NCBI GenBank assembly: GCA_024639485.1
Contig: JAHEII010000009.1
Location: 1-35,016 of the forward strand
From: Alphaproteobacteria bacterium
GTDB lineage: Bacteria > Pseudomonadota > Alphaproteobacteria > Puniceispirillales > UBA1172
Length of the DNA stretch: 35,016 bases
Reading direction: 5' to 3'
This document shows positions 9,111 to 20,591 of this stretch, one piece after another. The notes beneath the pieces were generated by a model. The model was not told where the DNA came from, ran no database searches, and saw nothing but the letters and a program-made list of their open reading frames with translations. The position numbers were made by a program, and so were the translations under genes. Position 1 is the stretch's first letter, and the number at the start of each line of letters is the position of its first letter.

Positions 9111-10316
9111 ATGAAACCAACATCATTTGACATATTTCAACCCACTCCCAAAAAACCCACAGCATTATTGATTCTAGACGACAACACTATCCTTCAGGGA
9201 CATGGTTTTGGCGCTGAATCCATTCGCGTAGGTGAGGTTTGTTTCAATACATCCATGACCGGTTATCAGGAAATAATTACTGATCTGTCTTACGCTGGCC
9301 AGATCATAACCTTTACCTTTCCGCATATTGGCAACACCGGCACGAACAGCATCGATATGGAATCGGCATCGCCTGCCGCGCTTGGTATTGTTTTATCACA
9401 TTTGCCTACACCTGCATCAAATTATCGGGCTGATGCTTCGCTAGATCAATGGCTCAAATCGCTTAACATTCCCGGTATTGCCGGTATCGATACCCGATCA
9501 TTAACCCACCGCATCCGTGATAATGGCGCCCCTAAAGGCGTGCTTGCCGTCAATTATAACGGTGAGTTTGATATTCCAGCTTTACAGGCTATGGCGCAAA
9601 ACTGGCATGGATTGGCCGGGATGGAACTGGCCGGACAGGTTACATCCGAGAATACCCATGACTGGACTATCGCCGGCTGGAACAAAGAAAATGATACCTA
9701 CCGCAAGATCAATTCAGATGGATTGCATATTGTTTCCTATGATTATGGATGCAAGCTCAATATCCTCCGCTGTCTTGGTGATGTCGCTGGTAAGGTTACG
9801 GTCGTGCCGGCTGATACTGATGCCGATACCGTCATGGCATTACGTCCGGATGGCGTATTTTTATCAAACGGCCCCGGCGACCCTGCTGAAACCGCGCGTT
9901 ATGCCTCAACACATATTCGCCGCATCGCTGATAGCGGTATTCCTGTATTCGGGATTTGCATCGGGCATCAGCTGATTGCAGAAGCATTTGGTGCCAAGAC
10001 ATTCAAAATGGAACGCGGGCATCGCGGGGCTAATCATCCGGTCAAGGAACTGGCGACCGGCAAGATCGAAATCACCAGCCAGAATCACGGCTTTGCAGTT
10101 GATCCGGACAGCTTGCCCGATGATCTGGACATCACGCATATATCTCTGTTTGATCAGAGCGTTGAGGGATTAAAGCATAGATCACTTCCCGTGTTCTGTG
10201 TCCAATATCACCCTGAGGCATCACCGGGGCCACATGATGCACATCATCTGTTCAAACGGTTTGCCCAGTTGATAAGCAAAACACAAGCAGACAGGTCACA
10301 TCATGCCAAGGCGTAG
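9111..10316 (+). CDS. carA: Carbamoyl-phosphate synthase small subunit
   Basis: [54 protein letters not shown]; GATase motif [11 protein letters not shown] opens at 9027 but the canonical N-terminus is near 9111. Confidence 0.97.
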   Translation: MKPTSFDIFQPTPKKPTALLILDDNTILQGHGFGAESIRVGEVCFNTSMTGYQEIITDLSYAGQIITFTFPHIGNTGTNSIDMESASPAALGIVLSHLPTPASNYRADASLDQWLKSLNIPGIAGIDTRSLTHRIRDNGAPKGVLAVNYNGEFDIPALQAMAQNWHGLAGMELAGQVTSENTHDWTIAGWNKENDTYRKINSDGLHIVSYDYGCKLNILRCLGDVAGKVTVVPADTDADTVMALRPDGVFLSNGPGDPAETARYASTHIRRIADSGIPVFGICIGHQLIAEAFGAKTFKMERGHRGANHPVKELATGKIEITSQNHGFAVDPDSLPDDLDITHISLFDQSVEGLKHRSLPVFCVQYHPEASPGPHDAHHLFKRFAQLISKTQADRSHHAKA

Positions 10317-13300
10317 CGATATTCAATCCATCATGATCATTGGTGCGGGGCCTATCATTATCGGGCAAGCATGTGAGTTTGATTATTCTGGCGCCCAGGC
10401 ATGTAAAGCGCTCCGCGAAGAAGGCTATCGCGTCATTCTGGTTAATTCCAATCCGGCAACCATCATGACTGATCCGGATATGGCTGATGCGACTTATATC
10501 GAACCCATTACCCCGGAAATGGTCAGCAAGATTATTGAGCTAGAACAGCCGGACGCATTGCTGCCAACTATGGGCGGTCAGACTGCGTTGAACACCGCCC
10601 TTGATCTGGCGCGTAATGGCTTTCTGGCAAAACAGGGTGTTGAGCTGATCGGGGCAACGATTGATGCTATTGAAAAAGCCGAAGACAGAGAGCTTTTCCG
10701 TAAAGCGATGGATAAAATCGGACTGGAAAGCCCACGTTCCAAGCTGATCAAAAACTTGGATGAAGCGTTGGAATCGCTTGATATGGTTGGTCTGCCAGCA
10801 ATTATCCGGCCATCTTTTACGCTTGGCGGCGAAGGCGGTGGCATTGCTTATAACCGGATTGAGTTCGAAAATATTGTCAAAAACGGATTAAACAAATCCC
10901 CTGTTGGTGAGGTTTTAATCGAAGAATCCGTGCTTGGCTGGAAAGAATTTGAAATGGAAGTCGTCCGCGATAAAGCGGACAACGCAATCATTATCTGCTC
11001 GATTGAAAATATGGACCCGATGGGTGTGCATACCGGTGACAGCATCACCGTTGCCCCTGCCCTCACTCTTACCGATAAAGAATATCAGGACATGCGGGAT
11101 GCCTCGCTAGCCGTCCTCCGTGAAATTGGCGTTGATACCGGCGGCTCGAATGTTCAATTTGCGGTCTGCCCGAATACAGGCCGCCAACTGGTTATTGAAA
11201 TGAACCCAAGGGTGAGCCGGTCATCCGCGCTTGCATCTAAAGCCACCGGTTTTCCTATTGCCAGAATTGCCGCAAAACTGGCTATCGGATACACGCTGGA
11301 TGAACTGAATAACGATATTACCGGCGTGACACCGGCCAGCTTTGAGCCGACCATTGATTATATTGTCACCAAAATTCCGCGTTTCACATTTGAGAAATTC
11401 CCCGGTGCTGATAACCATCTCAGCACCTCAATGAAATCGGTTGGTGAGACTATGGCAATCGGCCGGAGCTTCCGTGAATCATTTCAAAAAGCACTGCGGT
11501 CGCTTGAAATTGGTCTTGATGGGCTTGGCACTACTGACATGCCAACCACAACCAGCGGGATTCTGTCTGATGATATGATCAGAGGCTGGCTTGGTGAGCG
11601 TATTCCTGAACGGCTGATGCGCATTGCAACCGCGTTTCATCATGGTATCAGCATTGATCTGATTGCTGAGGCGACCAGCTGGGATATGTGGTTCTTGCGG
11701 GAAATCGAAGCCATTATTAATGCCGAAAAATCCGTTACCGCCAATGGCCTGCCTGAACAGCCCGGTGATATGCTATCATTGAAAGCAATGGGATTTAGCG
11801 ATAGCAGACTGGCAACGCTTACCGGCCAAACCGAAAGTGATATCCGTAAAACCCGCGAAGCCATGGGGGTTCGTCCGGTGTTCAAGCGGATTGACACTTG
11901 CGCGGCGGAATTTTCATCCGATACGGCTTATCTGTATTCTACTTATGAAGCCACATCAGGTCGCCAATGCGAATCCCGACCATCTGATCGGGAAAAAATC
12001 GTCATTCTTGGGGGCGGCCCCAACCGTATCGGACAGGGTATTGAGTTTGATTATTGCTGTGTGCATGCGGCCTATGCGTTGCGTGAACAGGGTTATGAAA
12101 CCATTATGATCAATTGTAATCCGGAAACGGTATCCACGGATTATGATACATCTGACCGTCTGTATTTTGAGCCATTAACCGCCGAAGACGTGCTGGCCAT
12201 TCTCAAGAATGAGCAGCAGAACGGCGTGCTGAAAGGCGTAGTGGTGCAATTGGGCGGGCAAACCCCACTTAAAATTGCCGCCGCATTAGAGGCAGAAAAT
12301 ATCCCTATTCTTGGCACTAGCCCGAATGCGATTGATCTGGCCGAAGACAGAGAACGGTTTCAGCATCTGATTCAGGATTTGAACATGCATCAGCCCGCTA
12401 ATGGCATTGCAACATCACTTGATGATGCCTGTGCGATTGTTGAACGGATTGGCTTCCCTGTGGTGATCCGGCCATCTTATGTGCTTGGTGGGCGCGCAAT
12501 GGAAGTGGTGCATAATCTGGATCAGCTCAAACATTACATGGATAAAGCGGTTGTTGTTTCCGGCAATAATCCGGTTTTGATTGATGGCTTTCTTAATCAG
12601 GCGACCGAAATTGACGTTGATGCGCTTTGTGATGGCATTGACGTATATATCGGCGGCATCATGGAACATATTGAAGAGGCCGGAATTCATTCCGGTGATA
12701 GCGCGTGTTCATTACCGCCACAAACGCTGTCGGATGAATTGCTGGCTGAGATTAAACGCCAGACTATTGATCTGGCCATGGCGTTAGGCGTTGTCGGATT
12801 GATGAATATCCAGTTTGCGATCAAGGATGATGTTGTTTATCTGCTTGAGGTGAACCCAAGGGCTAGCCGGACAGTGCCTTTTGTAGCCAAAGCGACTGGC
12901 GTTGCCATGGCAAAATTAGCGGCACGCATCATGGCCGGTGAAAAGATTGCTGATTTTGATCTGAAACAGAAACCTATGGAGCATGTTGCCGTCAAAGAAG
13001 CGGTATTTCCTTTTCAGCGGTTCCCCGGGGTTGATGTGTTTTTAGGGCCAGAAATGAAATCTACTGGCGAGGTGATGGGAATTGGGCCCGATTTTGCCCA
13101 TGCTTTCACCAAAAGCCAGCTTGGTGCTAGCGTATTTTTACCCGCTGAAGGCGCGGTGTTTATATCGGTCAAAGACGAAGACAAGCCACCGATTATTGAT
13201 ATTTGCCGCGCGTTGCACGGGTTAGGATTTACCATTATTGCCACATCCGGCACGGCTAAAGCCATATCAGATGCTGGTATTCCGGCACAATCAGTGAATA

Positions 13301-13548
13301 AAGTAATGCAGGGACGGCCACATGCCGTTGATTTTATGCTGGATGGAAAAATTGATCTGGTATTCAATACGGCACAAGGCGAAGCGTCAATCAAGGATAG
13401 CTTTTCATTGCGCCAGACAGCTCTGACGAATAATATTCCCTATTATACCACCATACCAGAAGCCAAAGCCGCCGTTACCGCGATCCAAACAATTAAAAAA
13501 GATACTCTTGCAGTTCGGTCTATCCAATCTTATCTAAATAATAATTAA
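10303..13548 (+). CDS. carB: Carbamoyl-phosphate synthase large subunit
   Basis: 1081 aa with two ATP-grasp halves; [30 protein letters not shown] and [30 protein letters not shown]; overlaps carA by 14 nt. Confidence 0.98.
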   Translation: MPRRSDIQSIMIIGAGPIIIGQACEFDYSGAQACKALREEGYRVILVNSNPATIMTDPDMADATYIEPITPEMVSKIIELEQPDALLPTMGGQTALNTALDLARNGFLAKQGVELIGATIDAIEKAEDRELFRKAMDKIGLESPRSKLIKNLDEALESLDMVGLPAIIRPSFTLGGEGGGIAYNRIEFENIVKNGLNKSPVGEVLIEESVLGWKEFEMEVVRDKADNAIIICSIENMDPMGVHTGDSITVAPALTLTDKEYQDMRDASLAVLREIGVDTGGSNVQFAVCPNTGRQLVIEMNPRVSRSSALASKATGFPIARIAAKLAIGYTLDELNNDITGVTPASFEPTIDYIVTKIPRFTFEKFPGADNHLSTSMKSVGETMAIGRSFRESFQKALRSLEIGLDGLGTTDMPTTTSGILSDDMIRGWLGERIPERLMRIATAFHHGISIDLIAEATSWDMWFLREIEAIINAEKSVTANGLPEQPGDMLSLKAMGFSDSRLATLTGQTESDIRKTREAMGVRPVFKRIDTCAAEFSSDTAYLYSTYEATSGRQCESRPSDREKIVILGGGPNRIGQGIEFDYCCVHAAYALREQGYETIMINCNPETVSTDYDTSDRLYFEPLTAEDVLAILKNEQQNGVLKGVVVQLGGQTPLKIAAALEAENIPILGTSPNAIDLAEDRERFQHLIQDLNMHQPANGIATSLDDACAIVERIGFPVVIRPSYVLGGRAMEVVHNLDQLKHYMDKAVVVSGNNPVLIDGFLNQATEIDVDALCDGIDVYIGGIMEHIEEAGIHSGDSACSLPPQTLSDELLAEIKRQTIDLAMALGVVGLMNIQFAIKDDVVYLLEVNPRASRTVPFVAKATGVAMAKLAARIMAGEKIADFDLKQKPMEHVAVKEAVFPFQRFPGVDVFLGPEMKSTGEVMGIGPDFAHAFTKSQLGASVFLPAEGAVFISVKDEDKPPIIDICRALHGLGFTIIATSGTAKAISDAGIPAQSVNKVMQGRPHAVDFMLDGKIDLVFNTAQGEASIKDSFSLRQTALTNNIPYYTTIPEAKAAVTAIQTIKKDTLAVRSIQSYLNNN

Positions 13549-13609
13549 TTTTTTTCTGGCAAAATGGCATAAGTCCTTGCTAGATTTAAATAAAGATAAG
13601 GATATTGCT

Positions 13610-14089
13610 ATGGAAAAAGTTCCATTTACTGCTTCTGGACTTGAAACGATCAAGACAGAATTGATGAAATTAAAAACCGAGGAACGGCCTGCGGTCATCA
13701 AAGCTATTGCCGCGGCAAGAGAACATGGTGATTTATCAGAAAATGCCGAATATCACGCCGCCCGTGAACGCCAGTCATTTATTGAGGGGCGTGTCGCCGA
13801 GCTAGAAGACGTGGTTAGTCGGGCAGAAGTTATTAATACATCACAGCTCACTGGTGAGACGATTACGTTTGGCACTATCGTTACCGTTGCTGACGAAGAC
13901 ACAGACGAAGAATCCGAGTTTTCTATTGTTGGCCCTTATGAAGCCGATTTATCCAAAGGGTTGATATCAACATCCTCACCTATTGCCAGAGCGCTGATAG
14001 GTAAGCGCGTGAGCGACAGCGTAGAAGTCCGGACACCACGCGGAACAAAAATGTTTGAAGTGATCGGCGTCAAGCTTCTAAACTCCTAG
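13610..14089 (+). CDS. greA: Transcription elongation factor GreA
   Basis: MEKVPFTASGLETIKTELMKLKTEERPAVIKAIAAAREHGDLSENAEYHAARERQSFIEGRV; ORF opens at 13577. Confidence 0.96.
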   Translation: MEKVPFTASGLETIKTELMKLKTEERPAVIKAIAAAREHGDLSENAEYHAARERQSFIEGRVAELEDVVSRAEVINTSQLTGETITFGTIVTVADEDTDEESEFSIVGPYEADLSKGLISTSSPIARALIGKRVSDSVEVRTPRGTKMFEVIGVKLLNS

Positions 14090-14095
14090 ATACCG

Positions 14096-14569
14096 CTATT
14101 CAATAGGAACGCCTATGCCTTCTTTACCGGAACGGATAACCAGCGCGGTTTTGACATGGCTGACATTCGCCGCCGGCGTTAACTTGGAAGTCAGGAATGT
14201 CTGAAAGGCATCCCAATCCTGAGCCATGATTTTCAATAGAAAATCAGTTTCACCAACCAGCATATGACATTCGCGCACCTCCGGCCATTCACCCACCGTG
14301 TGCTCAAACTCTTTTAAATCGTGTTCAGCCTGACTGGATAATCCGACAAAAGCAAAAACTGTCACCGAATAACCCATGGCATCCGGATTAATATCAGCAT
14401 GATATCCACGGATTACATTGCTTTTTTCGAGCGCACGTACCCGCCGCAAACATGGCGGAGCGGAAATACCAATTCGTTTCGCTAATTCGACATTGGTCAT
14501 GCGGCCGTCTTCCTGCAAATCGCGCAGAATGCGGCGGTCAACATCATCTAATTTTCCACGATTGGACAT
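14096..14569 (-). CDS. Lrp/AsnC family transcriptional regulator
   Basis: LDDVDRRILRDLQEDGRMTNVELAKRIGISAPPCLRRVRALE plus RAM-type C-terminal domain. Confidence 0.93.
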   Translation of the reverse strand: MSNRGKLDDVDRRILRDLQEDGRMTNVELAKRIGISAPPCLRRVRALEKSNVIRGYHADINPDAMGYSVTVFAFVGLSSQAEHDLKEFEHTVGEWPEVRECHMLVGETDFLLKIMAQDWDAFQTFLTSKLTPAANVSHVKTALVIRSGKEGIGVPIE

Positions 14570-14649
14570 ATATTCTTCCTATGTAGCCAAAAACCGGCTC
14601 AAACAACGCTTTTGATATATAATAACTATTCTAATCTCTTAAAAAGAGC

Positions 14650-14679
14650 AATAATATTACTCAATTTTGTAATATTATT
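14650..14679. promoter_or_regulatory. 11-bp perfect inverted repeat in divergent lrp-like / ELM1-like promoter
   Basis: AATAATATTAC-tcaatttt-GTAATATTATT. Confidence 0.6.
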
Positions 14680-14723
14680 TCTATATTGTATCCATAAACC
14701 ATGCTGACAATAAGGTTTCCGTC

Positions 14724-15701
14724 ATGACAACAGCAACATCATCACCGTCTATATGGGTCATTAGCGATGGCACCAAGGGCATGGAAGTGCAATCGCTTGG
14801 GCTTGCCGAAAGCCTATCTGAAAATGTCCGGTTAATTCATGTTAAGCCGGATAAATTATTGCGGGCTTTCCCCCGTCTGGCGCGAATGGGCGTTTGCCCC
14901 ATGCCATCCCCGCTAAAAACTGCTATCGCGGAACATGGCATGCCTGATATTGTCATTACCACTGGCCGCCGTCACGCACCTTTATCCATGCTGATGCGCC
15001 GTTATGGAGGGGGTAAAATCAAAACGGTTCATATTCAGGACCCGCGCATGCCAGCCGCATGGTTTGACTGGCTAGTTGTTCCCTCCCATGATCCCCTGCG
15101 CGGTGAAAACGTTCTGGTATCGCTGGGATCATTAAACCGGATGGTGACATTGATGCGCGACAGACCGCCATTACCTGCGGCGGTGACCGAAATGGACGGC
15201 AAGAAAATCGTTGTGTTGATTGGCGGGTCAAATCGCCGCTATCAGGTGCATGATCAGGATTATGCCCATTTTGGCCAGACGCTAGCTGATGTGGCGGCTA
15301 TGACATCCTCATCGCTTATTCTTATCCCGTCACGCCGTAGCCTTGATACGGTCATGCAAGCGATGGCACCCGAATTATCTGACACAAAACACTGGTGGTG
15401 GGATGGCACAACCCCAAACCCGTATCCGTGGATTCTCACCGCAGCTGATGCGATTATCGTGACAGCTGATAGTGTCAATATGACATCGGAAGCGGCATGT
15501 ATGGGCAAGCCGGTATATGTTGCAGAATTAAAACCGGAATCCGGTCGTGTGGCGCTATTTCATAAAATCCTGCAAGAAGGCAATTACACGGAATCGCTAA
15601 ACCAGCTGTCATTTTATCATTTCTTTCTACACAATGATAAAAGACTCGACGAAACCACAAGAATTGCCGCCATTCTGTCCGAAAAGCTATCGCTTCATTA
15701 G
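14724..15701 (+). CDS. ELM1-like (mitochondrial fission ELM1 / DUF1022 family) protein
   Basis: IWVISDGTKGMEVQSLGLAESL...VLIGGSNRRY...AADAIIVTADSVNMTSEAACMGKPVYVAEL. Confidence 0.85.
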   Translation: MTTATSSPSIWVISDGTKGMEVQSLGLAESLSENVRLIHVKPDKLLRAFPRLARMGVCPMPSPLKTAIAEHGMPDIVITTGRRHAPLSMLMRRYGGGKIKTVHIQDPRMPAAWFDWLVVPSHDPLRGENVLVSLGSLNRMVTLMRDRPPLPAAVTEMDGKKIVVLIGGSNRRYQVHDQDYAHFGQTLADVAAMTSSSLILIPSRRSLDTVMQAMAPELSDTKHWWWDGTTPNPYPWILTAADAIIVTADSVNMTSEAACMGKPVYVAELKPESGRVALFHKILQEGNYTESLNQLSFYHFFLHNDKRLDETTRIAAILSEKLSLH

Positions 15702-15738
15702 CCCAGAATTAGCAGATTTTAGGCTAGAACCATATCGT

Positions 15739-16704
15739 CTAGAAAAACAGATTTCGCTCTTGCGGCATATCTGCATAAAGATCAGCGACCTGTTCGGCAT
15801 AGCCATTATATAGCTGGGTGGGAACCCGATCACCACTGCCTAGCAAGCGTTCGGTTTTCTGGCTCCAGCGCGGATGATCAAAGGCCGGATTAACATTAGC
15901 CCAGAATCCATATTCCTTTGCCTGCAATCCTTCCCAGAAGCTCACCGGACGTTCATCGGTAAAGGTGATGCGTGATATGGATTTGATGGATTTAAATCCG
16001 TATTTCCACGGCAGAACCAGCCGCAACGGCGCGCCATTCTGATTAGGCAGGGCTTTGCCATAAATGCCAGTAACCAGCATGGGTAGCTCATTTCTGGCTT
16101 CGGCCATGGTGATGCCTTCAACATATGGCCACGGATACCAGCGTTGGCGTTGACCGGGGGCAATATCGGGATCAAGAAATGTCTCAAAACGGAGATATTT
16201 TGCACCGGCGGCAGGCTTGGCAAACTTTACCAGTTTTTCTAGCGGAACTCCTGTCCACGGAACAGCCATTGCCCATGCCTCAACACAGCGATGCCGGTAA
16301 AGCCGTTCTTCCTGATCACCAAGCTGGGCAATCAGATCAGATGCATCTATCTTGATTTTTTCTTCGACCATGCCATCAATCGTCACCTGCCACGGGTCAG
16401 GTTTTAGCCGCTTGGCTTTGCGCCAGATATTCTTGGATGATCCGAACTCATAAAAATTGGTATATGTGGTGGCGTCGTCTTCGGGGGTAATATCCCGATC
16501 AAGCTGATAAGCCGGATTACGCGGTGCCGGAATGCCGGAAATAGCCGCCTCAGCCAGAGATGGCAAGATACCCATCCCGCCAGCAATGCCAAAACCCATC
16601 GCGGCTAATATCTGTCGCCGGTTAAGATAAGCGCTTTCTGCAGTCGCTTCATTTTCGGGAATAAACCAGCTTGGCTTTTTCTGGATCAGCATTATTGTCT
16701 CCAC
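15739..16704 (-). CDS. msrP: Protein-methionine-sulfoxide reductase catalytic subunit MsrP (YedY), Tat-exported molybdoenzyme
   Basis: Tat-like NRRQILAAMGFGIAGG; TYTNFYEFGSSKNIWRKAKRLKPDPWQVTIDG; RHRCVEAWAMAVPWTGVPL; start may be Met at 16692. Confidence 0.94.
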   Translation of the reverse strand: METIMLIQKKPSWFIPENEATAESAYLNRRQILAAMGFGIAGGMGILPSLAEAAISGIPAPRNPAYQLDRDITPEDDATTYTNFYEFGSSKNIWRKAKRLKPDPWQVTIDGMVEEKIKIDASDLIAQLGDQEERLYRHRCVEAWAMAVPWTGVPLEKLVKFAKPAAGAKYLRFETFLDPDIAPGQRQRWYPWPYVEGITMAEARNELPMLVTGIYGKALPNQNGAPLRLVLPWKYGFKSIKSISRITFTDERPVSFWEGLQAKEYGFWANVNPAFDHPRWSQKTERLLGSGDRVPTQLYNGYAEQVADLYADMPQERNLFF

Positions 16705-16767
16705 AACATCTGTTTCGCCTGATATCTATCATAGCGCAAAATATGGCCAACATAAGATCAGCAATGC

Positions 16768-16797
16768 CAAAAGCTGATCACATTATCGTGATCAGCT
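16768..16797 (-). terminator. Probable Rho-independent terminator of the aminotransferase gene
   Basis: Minus strand AGCTGATCAC-gataat-GTGATCAGCT followed by a short T run (TTTT); 10-bp perfect stem. Confidence 0.65.
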
Positions 16798-16813
16798 CAT
16801 ACATGATGATCTG

Positions 16814-18037
<1,224 letters not shown>

Positions 18038-18132
18038 CTATATTCATGTCGTAAAAGCCGCCGCCATATCTTGCAAGTAAAATCTGTATCAGCCTATTCA
18101 CGATACGCTAACAATGCCCTATATTGTCCTTT

Positions 18133-20232
18133 ATGGATGATAATAGTCTTACAAAATCTGTTCAGCCGCTTTTTGCTGATGAATACGATAAACATATACC
18201 GCTTCGGCTGGAAACCGATTACGAACCTGCTGGTGATCAGCCAGCGGCTATTCGTGATCTGGTTGATGGGGTCACGCAAAATGAACGCGATCAGGTGTTA
18301 TTGGGGGTAACCGGTTCCGGCAAAACATTCACCATGGCGCATATTATTTCTGCCATGCAGAAACCATCGCTTATTCTCGCGCCAAATAAAACACTGGCGG
18401 CACAGCTTTATGGTGAGATGAAAACGCTGTTTCCGGATAATGCGGTTGAATATTTTGTGTCTTATTATGATTATTATCAACCCGAAGCCTATGTTCCCCG
18501 TTCCGATACCTTTATCGAAAAAGAAGCAACCATCAACGAACAGATTGATCGCATGCGGCATAGCGCAACCCGTGCTTTACTGGAACGCCGTGATGTGGTG
18601 ATTGTGGCCTCGGTGTCCTGCATTTATGGCATTGGTTCTGTTGAAACCTATTCCGGCATGGTGATCCGGTTGCTGAAAGGCCAGCGCATCGAACGCCAAC
18701 AGCTATTGCGCCAGTTAACTGAATTACAATATTCCCGAAATGACATGTCTTTTCAGCGCGGCTGTTTCAGAGTACGTGGCGATGTTGTTGAAATCTTCCC
18801 CGCCCACCTTGAGGTCAGCGCATGGCGCATATCTCTATTCGGCGATGAAATTGAATCCATCACCAGCTTTGATCCACTTACCGGACAACGCGACGATGAT
18901 CTGGATTCGGTTCGTATATTTGCCAATTCGCATTACGTCACCCCGAAACCAACACTTCAGCAAGCCAGCAAGAGCATCAGGAAAGAGCTCAAAACCCGTC
19001 TGCATGAACTAGAACAGGGTGGGCGACTGCTAGAAGCCCAGCGACTGGAACAGCGCACTAATTTTGATCTGGAAATGATCGAAGCCACCGGCGTTTGTAA
19101 CGGCATTGAAAATTATTCACGTTATCTATCTGGCCGTGGTCAGGGTGAACCGCCCCCAACATTATTCGAATATCTGCCCAAGGACGCGTTGCTTTTTATT
19201 GATGAAAGCCATGTGACTGTGCCGCAAATTGGCGCCATGTATAAAGGCGATAGAGCACGCAAAACGACTTTATCCGAATATGGCTTCCGTCTGCCATCCT
19301 GTCTTGATAACCGGCCGCTTAAATTCGAAGAATGGGATGCGTTCAGGCCGCAAACAATTTATGTTTCTGCCACACCTAGCACATGGGAGCTGGAACAAAC
19401 CGGCGGGGTATTCGTTGAACAGATTGTCCGGCCAACCGGATTGGTTGAACCGCCATGTATTATCCGGCCAACCGAACATCAGGTTGATGACGTGATTGCC
19501 GAATGCCGTGAGGCTAGTGTAAAAAACCAGCGGGTGCTAATCACCACACTAACCAAGAAAATGGCTGAGGATTTAACCGAATATATGCATGAAGCCGGAG
19601 TTAAAGTCCGCTATATGCATTCTGACGTGGAAACCCTCGAACGGATTGAGATTATTCGTGATCTGCGGTTAGGTGTGTTTGATGTTTTGATTGGCATTAA
19701 CCTGTTGCGTGAGGGGCTGGATATTCCGGAATGTGCGCTGGTCGCTATTCTGGATGCCGATAAAGAAGGCTATTTGCGGTCACGCACATCACTGGTTCAA
19801 ACGATTGGCCGCGCCGCCCGCAATGTCGAAGGACGCGTTATTCTTTATGCGGATAAAATGACCGGAAGCATGGAATATGCCATATCCGAAACTGACCGGC
19901 GACGCACAAAACAGCTGGCCTATAACGCGGCCAATAACATCACGCCAGCCACCATTAATTCAAAAATCAAAGATATCCTCAGCTCAGTCCATGATCGCGC
20001 GGATCGGGTGGAAGTATCAACAGAAACTGGCCCCATGGTGGGTAAATCCATGCGTGATACTGTGGCAAGTCTGGAACAGAAAATGCAGAATGCCGCCGCT
20101 AATCTGGAATTTGAAGAAGCCGCCCGTATCAGAGATGAAATTCGCCGATTAGAAGCCTCAGAACTGGAAATTGGCTCTGCCCCGCAACTGGCATTCAAAC
20201 GAAACGAACGTCACCGCAGAAAAAAAACCTAA
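18133..20232 (+). CDS. uvrB: Excinuclease ABC subunit B
   Basis: [81 protein letters not shown] opens at TTG 18124, ATG at 18133. Confidence 0.98.
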   Translation: MDDNSLTKSVQPLFADEYDKHIPLRLETDYEPAGDQPAAIRDLVDGVTQNERDQVLLGVTGSGKTFTMAHIISAMQKPSLILAPNKTLAAQLYGEMKTLFPDNAVEYFVSYYDYYQPEAYVPRSDTFIEKEATINEQIDRMRHSATRALLERRDVVIVASVSCIYGIGSVETYSGMVIRLLKGQRIERQQLLRQLTELQYSRNDMSFQRGCFRVRGDVVEIFPAHLEVSAWRISLFGDEIESITSFDPLTGQRDDDLDSVRIFANSHYVTPKPTLQQASKSIRKELKTRLHELEQGGRLLEAQRLEQRTNFDLEMIEATGVCNGIENYSRYLSGRGQGEPPPTLFEYLPKDALLFIDESHVTVPQIGAMYKGDRARKTTLSEYGFRLPSCLDNRPLKFEEWDAFRPQTIYVSATPSTWELEQTGGVFVEQIVRPTGLVEPPCIIRPTEHQVDDVIAECREASVKNQRVLITTLTKKMAEDLTEYMHEAGVKVRYMHSDVETLERIEIIRDLRLGVFDVLIGINLLREGLDIPECALVAILDADKEGYLRSRTSLVQTIGRAARNVEGRVILYADKMTGSMEYAISETDRRRTKQLAYNAANNITPATINSKIKDILSSVHDRADRVEVSTETGPMVGKSMRDTVASLEQKMQNAAANLEFEEAARIRDEIRRLEASELEIGSAPQLAFKRNERHRRKKT

Positions 20233-20484
20233 ATAAATCCGTGCCTTGGGTTTTTGTCTTAAATCAGCCAGATAGGTAACTTCACGGCGTAACTTGTTAA
20301 CAACACAAGATTTTTGAAATAAATCGTTCAAAAAACAGACATTTCATAAATATTTTTAATAAAAACTTTTCACTTGATATTATCTAACATATTGAAAAAT
20401 ATACATTTTGACTATTATGCCTAATTTTTGTGCAATTTTGTATTTTTGGCAGAATAGTCCGATTCCTGTTCAGGTTTGGGAATG

Positions 20485-20505
20485 ATATCCACAACTTTAT
20501 CCACA
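20485..20505 (+). promoter_or_regulatory. Two closely spaced DnaA-box-like 9-mers
   Basis: ATATCCACA (20485-20493) and consensus TTATCCACA (20497-20505), next to an AT-rich stretch of about 130 bp. Confidence 0.5.
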
Positions 20506-20591
20506 GATTCAGGGGATGACAAAGTTATACGCGATTCGGTGTATAAAAACCGCCATACCACCTTGGCAATAGCACGAAATTAGCACACATT

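Noticed and set aside
10578-13394. Multiple minus-strand and alternate-frame ORFs within carB
   Set aside because: carB accounts for the whole region; the shadows show no family resemblance.
13565-13581. TGGCAT...TTGCTA resembling a sigma-54 -24/-12 promoter ahead of greA
   Set aside because: The GG-to-GC spacing is one nucleotide too long compared with the strict sigma-54 arrangement.
16768-16797. 10-bp perfect hairpin after the aminotransferase gene as a novel element
   Set aside because: Position after the stop codon and a T run on the minus strand make an ordinary intrinsic terminator the simplest explanation.
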